16,747 nucleotides of DNA from JAFGBM01 sp964564915 (GTDB lineage: Bacteria; Actinomycetota; Actinomycetes; Actinomycetales; Demequinaceae), in assembly GCA_964564915.1 (NCBI GenBank), contig CAZMCU010000038.1, positions 1 to 16,747 of the forward strand. Reading direction: 5' to 3'. The translations under genes and the position numbers were made by a program. Below, one piece after another: positions 12,699-16,747 of the stretch; the stretch's first letter is position 1, and each line of letters opens with the position of its first letter. Below the pieces are notes generated by a model. The model was not told where the DNA came from and did not search any database. It saw only the letters and a program-made list of their open reading frames with translations.

Positions 12699-13889
12699 AT
12701 GTCACAACCCAATTCACAGGTGGACTCTGTCCCCTCAACCCCGCAACCCCCCGACGAGGGGTCGTCCATTCCTCGCGCGAGACTAGGTGCTCGAGCGTTC
12801 GGTCTGGTCCTCGCGACCGCCCTCGTCGCCGGTGGTGCGGGGGGCGTCATTGGATATCACGCGGGCGAATCTGGGGACAACTCCCCTTCTCTCCCCGTCG
12901 CCGGGACCACGATCGTCGACCGCCCGGAGGGATCGGTCGCCGAAATCGCCCAGGCCGTTCTCCCCTCCGTCGTCAAGATCGAGGCCCTGGCGTCCGGAGA
13001 AATCGTCGCCACGGGATCGGGGTTCATCATCAGGAACGATGGGTACATCGTCACCAACGCTCACGTGAGCGATGCGGGCGATGGCGGACTCGTCGTGGTC
13101 TTCTCCGACGGAACGCAGAACGACGCGACGCTCGTGGGGGAATCCGTCGACTACGACCTTGCGGTGCTGAAGGTCGACCGTTCCGGTTTGGTCCCGCTCG
13201 TGTTGGGAGATTCCGACTCGTTGGTCGTCGGCGACCCTGTCATCGCGGTCGGTTCGCCCCTGGGGCTCGACTCGACTGTAACCACGGGAATCGTCAGCGC
13301 TCTCCATCGACCGGTCCAGGCCGGCGGCAATGGGACGGTCAACTCCTTCATCGACGCGATTCAGACCGACGCCGCTATCAACCCCGGTAACTCCGGAGGC
13401 CCCTTGCTCAACGGTGCCGGTCAGGTCATCGGGATCACGTCGGCGATCGCCGCCCTACCGGGTGCCTCGGCGCAGACGGGCGCGGGGAGCGTGGGCCTCG
13501 GCTTCGCTATCCCGTCGAATCAGGTTCGCCGCACGGCCGAGCAGATCATCGACACGGGCCACGCAACCTATCCCGTCGTGGGAGTGCTTCTCGATGCCAC
13601 CTATGTCGGTGAGGGCGTCAAGGTGGTGGATGACGACGAAGCTACGGGAACCGTAGGCGTGCTCGCCGGGGGGCCCGCCGATCGTGCCGGTATCAAGGCG
13701 GGGGACATCATCCTCGCGATCGACGGCCGTCCGGTAACCGATCCCGCAGAACTTATCGTCGCGATTCGGTCGAAGTCCATCGGAGACACCGTGACCCTCA
13801 CGGTCAAGACGGGAGACGAGACCCGCGACGTCGTGGTAACGCTGTCGGGAAACGACACGGTGAGTACGGAGACCAGTCCAGATAACTGA
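12699..13889 (+). CDS. htrA: HtrA/DegP-type serine protease with one PDZ domain
   Basis: This 396-residue membrane-anchored protease would degrade or refold damaged envelope proteins. A Pro/Ser-rich cytoplasmic N-terminal part (1-30) precedes a helix at about 33-53, with the rest outside. The trypsin-like domain (about 75-285) has the full triad: H122 in VTNAHV, D153 in DYDLAVLKV and S232 in NPGNSGGPLL. A single PDZ domain follows at about 290-385 (GGPADRAGIKAGDIILAIDGRPV). ATG 12699 is used because the conserved protein begins there and GGGAGG (12682-12687) lies 11 bases upstream; the open frame extends back to 12591 only through the end of rseA. It is third in the sigE operon, consistent with being a target of the stress response it may also help trigger. 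A tatB gene, next in mycobacteria, is absent here. Confidence 0.95.
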   Translation: MSQPNSQVDSVPSTPQPPDEGSSIPRARLGARAFGLVLATALVAGGAGGVIGYHAGESGDNSPSLPVAGTTIVDRPEGSVAEIAQAVLPSVVKIEALASGEIVATGSGFIIRNDGYIVTNAHVSDAGDGGLVVVFSDGTQNDATLVGESVDYDLAVLKVDRSGLVPLVLGDSDSLVVGDPVIAVGSPLGLDSTVTTGIVSALHRPVQAGGNGTVNSFIDAIQTDAAINPGNSGGPLLNGAGQVIGITSAIAALPGASAQTGAGSVGLGFAIPSNQVRRTAEQIIDTGHATYPVVGVLLDATYVGEGVKVVDDDEATGTVGVLAGGPADRAGIKAGDIILAIDGRPVTDPAELIVAIRSKSIGDTVTLTVKTGDETRDVVVTLSGNDTVSTETSPDN

Positions 13890-13944
13890 GGCTCCGGGTG
13901 AAGGTCGGGGCAAACGTGGGCGGCGAATAGGGAAGAATAGCGCC

Positions 13945-14958
13945 ATGATGCCCCGCGCCTTCTCCGCCATGCAGCCAACCGCCGATTCGCTTCACCTCGG
14001 CAACTACTTGGGCGCGTTGGTGCAGTGGGTAGCGCTCCAGGAGAACCACGAGGCGATCTACGCGGTGGTTGACCTGCATGCGTTGACCGTTGGGCCCGAC
14101 CCGACCTCACTTCGCGATCGCACGCGTGCGACCGCGGCCCAGTTCCTCGCCGCCGGGGTCGATCCCCAACGCTCGATCCTCTTCGTCCAGTCCCATGTGC
14201 CCCAGCACGCGGAACTCGCGTGGGTTCTCGCGTGCATGACGGGATTCGGCGAGGCGGGTCGGATGACGCAGTTCAAGGACAAGGCCACCAAGCACGGAGA
14301 GTCGGGGACGAACGTCGGGCTGTTCGCCTATCCCGTCCTCATGGCGGCCGACATCCTCTTGTACGACGCGAATTCTGTCCCCGTCGGGGAGGACCAGCGC
14401 CAGCACCTCGAACTCACCCGCGACCTCGCCCAACGCATCAACGGTCGATTTGGCGAAACCGTGACGATGCCCGAGCCCCACATCATCAAGGCGACGGCTA
14501 AGATCTACGACCTGCAGGATCCAACGGCCAAGATGTCGAAGACCGGCAGTCCCCAGGGCATCATCGAACTCCTCGACGACCCGAAGGTCGTCGCCAAGCG
14601 CATCAAGTCGGCGGTGACGGACCTCGAACGCGACATACGGTTCGACCCCAAGACCAAGCCCGGGATTTCCAACCTCCTCACCATCTACTCCGCGCTGTCG
14701 GGCCGGGCCGTCGCCGACATCGTCGCGGACTACGCGGGCAAGGGATACGGGGACTTCAAGGGCGACCTTGCCGATGTCGTCGTCACCTACCTCACCCCCA
14801 TCCGGGAGGCGGCGCTCGGGTGGATCGATTCGCCCGATCGCCTCGACGCCGTGCTCGCGGACGGGGCGAACCGCGCCATGGCGATCGCGCAGGCGACGTT
14901 AGATCGGATCTATGCCAAGGTGGGACTTCTCGCACCGGGGGTGCGTTCGTCGCCTTGA
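13945..14958 (+). CDS. trpS: Tryptophanyl-tRNA synthetase
   Basis: This 337-residue class I synthetase charges tRNA-Trp with tryptophan. The HIGH-type signature is SLHLGNYLGA (H17 to N20) after the family string MQPTAD, and the KMSKS-type loop is AKMSKTGSP (K196 to T200). VDLHALTV, GLFAYPVLMAADILLYD and VPVGEDQRQHLELTRDLA are the conserved tryptophan-pocket and ATP-site segments, and the length is normal for bacterial TrpRS. ATG 13945 is preceded by GGAAG, which is weak. An AAGAAT element ends six bases upstream, an imperfect match to the leaderless pattern; ATG 13948 is the alternative start. The 55-base gap after htrA shows no terminator, so read-through from the stress operon is possible. 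Confidence 0.96.
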   Translation: MMPRAFSAMQPTADSLHLGNYLGALVQWVALQENHEAIYAVVDLHALTVGPDPTSLRDRTRATAAQFLAAGVDPQRSILFVQSHVPQHAELAWVLACMTGFGEAGRMTQFKDKATKHGESGTNVGLFAYPVLMAADILLYDANSVPVGEDQRQHLELTRDLAQRINGRFGETVTMPEPHIIKATAKIYDLQDPTAKMSKTGSPQGIIELLDDPKVVAKRIKSAVTDLERDIRFDPKTKPGISNLLTIYSALSGRAVADIVADYAGKGYGDFKGDLADVVVTYLTPIREAALGWIDSPDRLDAVLADGANRAMAIAQATLDRIYAKVGLLAPGVRSSP

Positions 14959-14963
14959 GGCCG

Positions 14964-14969
14964 TACCGT
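14964..14969 (+). promoter_or_regulatory. -10 box of leaderless lipoprotein-gene promoter
   Basis: TACCGT lies six bases after the trpS stop and ends six bases before ATG 14976. The spacer CTGAAC holds no ribosome site. The whole 17-base intergenic gap is thus a -10 plus spacer, and any -35 would lie inside trpS. Confidence 0.5.
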
Positions 14970-14975
14970 CTGAAC

Positions 14976-16430
14976 ATGGGCAAAGCGCGGCTCGTCGCCA
15001 TCGCCGCGGTGGTCGTGCTCGCCTCGGCGTGCTCGTTCAGCAATCGGGAGAATCCGTATCGCGGTCTCCCCGATCCCCCGAGTGCCGAGCAGGTGTTGGA
15101 GGATCTCAACGTCGCATCGCTGGGGTTACGGGTCATCGATTGTCACCTTTTCGATGCCCCCGTGAGTAGGTGCTATGAGCCCGATCGTTGGCTCGGTATC
15201 CGTGAGGGACGGGAGATCCTCGGCCAAATCCATCGTGAACTTCTGGTAGCGGGCGCGCGATATTGGGGGAGTTCGGACTCGCCCACGACAACGGGCAAGT
15301 CTTTCGAGGTAGCGGGGCTCAATCTAGGCTGCTACTTCGACTACGAGACCGACGACTACGCGTTGAGGGTTGCCGTCGTTGGCCCATCGGGCGAGCAAGA
15401 ACCGTGCGTCAACGGCCTTCCCGGCGACGGGGTGAGGCAAGTGTGGATCATCGGGGAGCCGTTCTCTCCCGAGGCGGTCTACGGACGCGTCGTGATTCCG
15501 CAGTCATTGGAGACGCTCCTGCAATTCCTCCCGCCGAGGGTGGTTCGACCCGCCAACATCTACGGCGGTCCCGACGCGACGATGGATGGATACTACGGCC
15601 CAGAACTCCCCAGGACGATTGAGGACTACGGGGTGCATATCCTGGCCGACACCGTCTCCGTGCGCGATGGGGTGGTGAGGGGACTGGTTCAGTACGGCGG
15701 GGCTCAGCCCATCGTGGTCCCCTCGACGACCGAGGTACCCGGCGCTGCTCCCGCCGCGATGACCCCCGTCGTCTCGGAGTCTCCGGCGCCCAGTGCTTCT
15801 CCCACGCCGACAACCGTGGTCGTCGCGGAGTCCCCGGAACCAAGCGCTTCTCCCACCCCAACGATTGTGGCCAGAAGGCAAACCACCGGCGCATACGGAA
15901 TCGTAATCGAGGTGGGGACCGAACGATACGAGGTGCCATCCGTCGTTCGACCGGGGGAGTCGGCGCCGTTTGAGATCACCCTTCCCGCGGGGTTCGACGC
16001 CACGGATCTCCGCGTAGCCCCCGGTTGGGATGACACCGAAGTGGACTGGAGGGGTGGGCAACGTCTCGACGGTCCCACGTCCACCCCGGGGTGTGGAATC
16101 GGGACGGGCTACTACGGGGCGGACATCCCCGAACTCGTTCCCGGTGCGGGCCAAGAGTGCCTCGAACTCAACGCCCAGGCGAGCACGTCGAACACGTGGA
16201 TCCGCGTGGACGCGATCGTCGCCACGTTCGCCCCCGACGGAACCGTGACCGAGGTTTCGACCCCCTACGTGTTGCGAGCCGACTACGGTGAGCCGGGCCT
16301 CGGGAGCGTTGTCACCTACAGTCCGATACTCCGCATCGCCTGGCTTGCCCCCACCGGGTCGGAGGAGTCAACCGGGGTGTGGGTCCACTATGCGAAGAGG
16401 GATGAGGTTGAGGCGTCGGAAGGTCGTTAG
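14976..16430 (+). CDS. Putative two-domain lipoprotein, 484 residues, family not recognised
   Basis: I do not recognise this family. A short basic start and hydrophobic stretch lead to ASAC with C19 as the likely lipidated residue (LVAIAAVVVLASAC), so the protein should be anchored to the outer face of the membrane. Residues about 20-255 form a first domain with four cysteines (in VIDCHLF, SRCYEP, LGCYFD, EPCVNG) and many Tyr/Gly turns. A Pro/Ser/Thr linker at 266-299 has two 17-residue repeats. A second, beta-rich domain at about 303-475 begins TGAYGIVIEVGTERYEVPSVVRPGESAPFEI, reminiscent of immunoglobulin-like/FxLyD extracytoplasmic modules, with two cysteines (PGCGIG, QECLEL). ATG 14976 is fixed by TACCGT six bases upstream and by the signal sequence; longer in-frame starts run into trpS. 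It stands between trpS and the manC-like gene with its own promoter. Confidence 0.78.
   Translation: MGKARLVAIAAVVVLASACSFSNRENPYRGLPDPPSAEQVLEDLNVASLGLRVIDCHLFDAPVSRCYEPDRWLGIREGREILGQIHRELLVAGARYWGSSDSPTTTGKSFEVAGLNLGCYFDYETDDYALRVAVVGPSGEQEPCVNGLPGDGVRQVWIIGEPFSPEAVYGRVVIPQSLETLLQFLPPRVVRPANIYGGPDATMDGYYGPELPRTIEDYGVHILADTVSVRDGVVRGLVQYGGAQPIVVPSTTEVPGAAPAAMTPVVSESPAPSASPTPTTVVVAESPEPSASPTPTIVARRQTTGAYGIVIEVGTERYEVPSVVRPGESAPFEITLPAGFDATDLRVAPGWDDTEVDWRGGQRLDGPTSTPGCGIGTGYYGADIPELVPGAGQECLELNAQASTSNTWIRVDAIVATFAPDGTVTEVSTPYVLRADYGEPGLGSVVTYSPILRIAWLAPTGSEESTGVWVHYAKRDEVEASEGR
15771..15872 (+). repeat. Two tandem 51-bp repeats encoding a Pro/Ser/Thr linker
   Basis: The bases encode VSESPAPSASPTPTTVV and then VAESPEPSASPTPTIVA, residues 266-299 of the lipoprotein. 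The two 51-base copies (15771-15821 and 15822-15872) are clearly related but not identical. Such linkers in actinobacterial surface proteins separate domains and are often O-mannosylated, which is inference here. Confidence 0.8.
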
Positions 16431-16499
16431 GTCGCGGGGCGAGCCTTCTGTAGCCCCTTCGTCACGGTGGCGGTGCCGTTCCATCCTAAAGTGGTATCC
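16431..16499 (+). promoter_or_regulatory. Intergenic region with leaderless promoter for the manC-like gene
   Basis: TAAAGT at 16487-16492 ends seven bases before ATG 16500, and the spacer GGTATCC has no ribosome site, so the transcript is probably leaderless. The remaining bases after the lipoprotein stop show no terminator hairpin with a T-tract. Confidence 0.5.
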
Positions 16500-16747
16500 A
16501 TGAGGTCCGACGAGGGAGCCAATCGCGGTACTCCGGGCGCCTTCTCCGCCGTGATCCCGGCGGGGGGCGCGGGGACGAGGCTTTGGCCGCTATCGACGCC
16601 GGATCGGCCGAAATTCCTTCTGGATCTCCTCGGCACGGGCTCAAGCCTTCTTCAGGACACGGCGGAAAGGGTCGCCCCCCTCGCCGATCGGACCATGGTC
16701 GTGACGGGGGTCTCGCATGTCGCCGCCGTGCGAAGCCAACTACCGTC
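16500..16747 (+). CDS. manC: Mannose-1-phosphate guanylyltransferase, N-terminal part (cut by window edge)
   Basis: The first 82 residues of a nucleotidyltransferase are present and the frame runs off the right edge. The signature IPAGGAGTRLWPLSTPDRPKF (19-39) is the GTP-binding and catalytic loop of the GDP-mannose pyrophosphorylase family, followed by LLDLLGTGSSLLQDT and VVTGVSHVAAV, as usual for that family. The enzyme would make GDP-mannose from mannose-1-phosphate and GTP for glycolipid, polysaccharide and protein mannosylation. A phosphomannose-isomerase-fused form cannot be judged because the end is missing. ATG 16500 is supported by a TAAAGT box seven bases upstream. The start adds a short polar extension (MRSDEGANRGTPGAF) before the conserved strand. 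The ADP-glucose or dTDP-glucose enzymes share the loop, but the exact RLWPLSxPxRPK form favours mannose. Confidence 0.88.
   Translation, partial: MRSDEGANRGTPGAFSAVIPAGGAGTRLWPLSTPDRPKFLLDLLGTGSSLLQDTAERVAPLADRTMVVTGVSHVAAVRSQLP

Noticed and set aside
11615..12850. Minus-strand open frame of 411 codons opposite sigE, rseA and htrA
   Set aside because: It runs antisense across three well-supported genes, is Arg/His-rich, has no recognisable motif or ribosome site, and is explained by GC-rich codon use on the other strand.
16427..16636. Minus-strand frame of 69 codons ending in the gap before manC
   Set aside because: Most of it is antisense to the manC start; the end (NGTATVTKGLQKARPAT) looks protein-like, but there is no start signal or family match.
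1..16747. Mobile element, prophage, CRISPR or defence island
   Set aside because: No transposase, integrase, direct-repeat array, tRNA-flanked boundary or abrupt compositional change was seen; the genes are a conserved housekeeping set.

Overview
The window is a compact stretch of an actinobacterial (Actinomycetota) chromosome. It is GC-rich, with very short intergenic gaps, many GTG starts and -10-like TANNNT boxes placed directly before start codons. Gene content and order match a conserved actinobacterial neighbourhood: fdxA-dapC, dapD divergent from dapE, a LOG-family gene, a DUF3117 gene, then an O-methyltransferase divergent from sigE-rseA-htrA. From memory this order and strand pattern is collinear with the Rv1177-Rv1223 region of Mycobacterium tuberculosis. 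The inserted gltA and trpS and the shorter intervals look more like Micrococcales/Actinomycetales than Mycobacteriales; that placement is inference. I see no tRNA, rRNA, CRISPR array, IS element, integrase or phage gene.

Layout. At the left edge (2-2152) is a membrane-anchored VanW-family cell-envelope protein whose start may lie outside the window. From 2229 to 5031 come a 7Fe ferredoxin, succinyl-DAP aminotransferase and citrate synthase. From 5032 to 5725 there is an inverted-repeat-rich leader and an unrecognised 174-residue protein. On the minus strand (5715-7534), dapD is translationally coupled to a secreted or anchored lysozyme-fold protein. From 7593 to 9499 come two small two-helix membrane proteins and dapE. 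From 9484 to 10473 come a LOG-family phosphoribohydrolase and the 55-residue DUF3117 protein. From 10480 to 13889 an O-methyltransferase gene faces away from a sigE/anti-sigma/htrA envelope-stress operon. From 13945 to 16430 come trpS and a large unrecognised lipoprotein gene. The right edge (16500 on) holds the start of a mannose-1-phosphate guanylyltransferase gene.

How the genes fit together. DapC, DapD and DapE catalyse consecutive steps of the succinylase branch of lysine/meso-DAP synthesis and so feed peptidoglycan. VanW, the lysozyme-like protein, HtrA with its sigma/anti-sigma pair, and GDP-mannose synthesis all concern the cell envelope. Citrate synthase and ferredoxin belong to central metabolism.

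The most informative non-coding signal is a repeated arrangement of a TANNNT box, exactly 6 (once 7) bases, then ATG/GTG. It occurs before six genes and implies leaderless transcripts. It also moves several start codons downstream of the longest possible reading frame (dapD, dapE, the lipoprotein). No dramatic new system is evident. The least explained items are the 174-residue orphan with nested inverted repeats in its promoter, the pair of two-helix proteins with shared TRFV/VWRWA motifs, and the large extracytoplasmic domain of the anti-sigma factor with a C-x-C pair.
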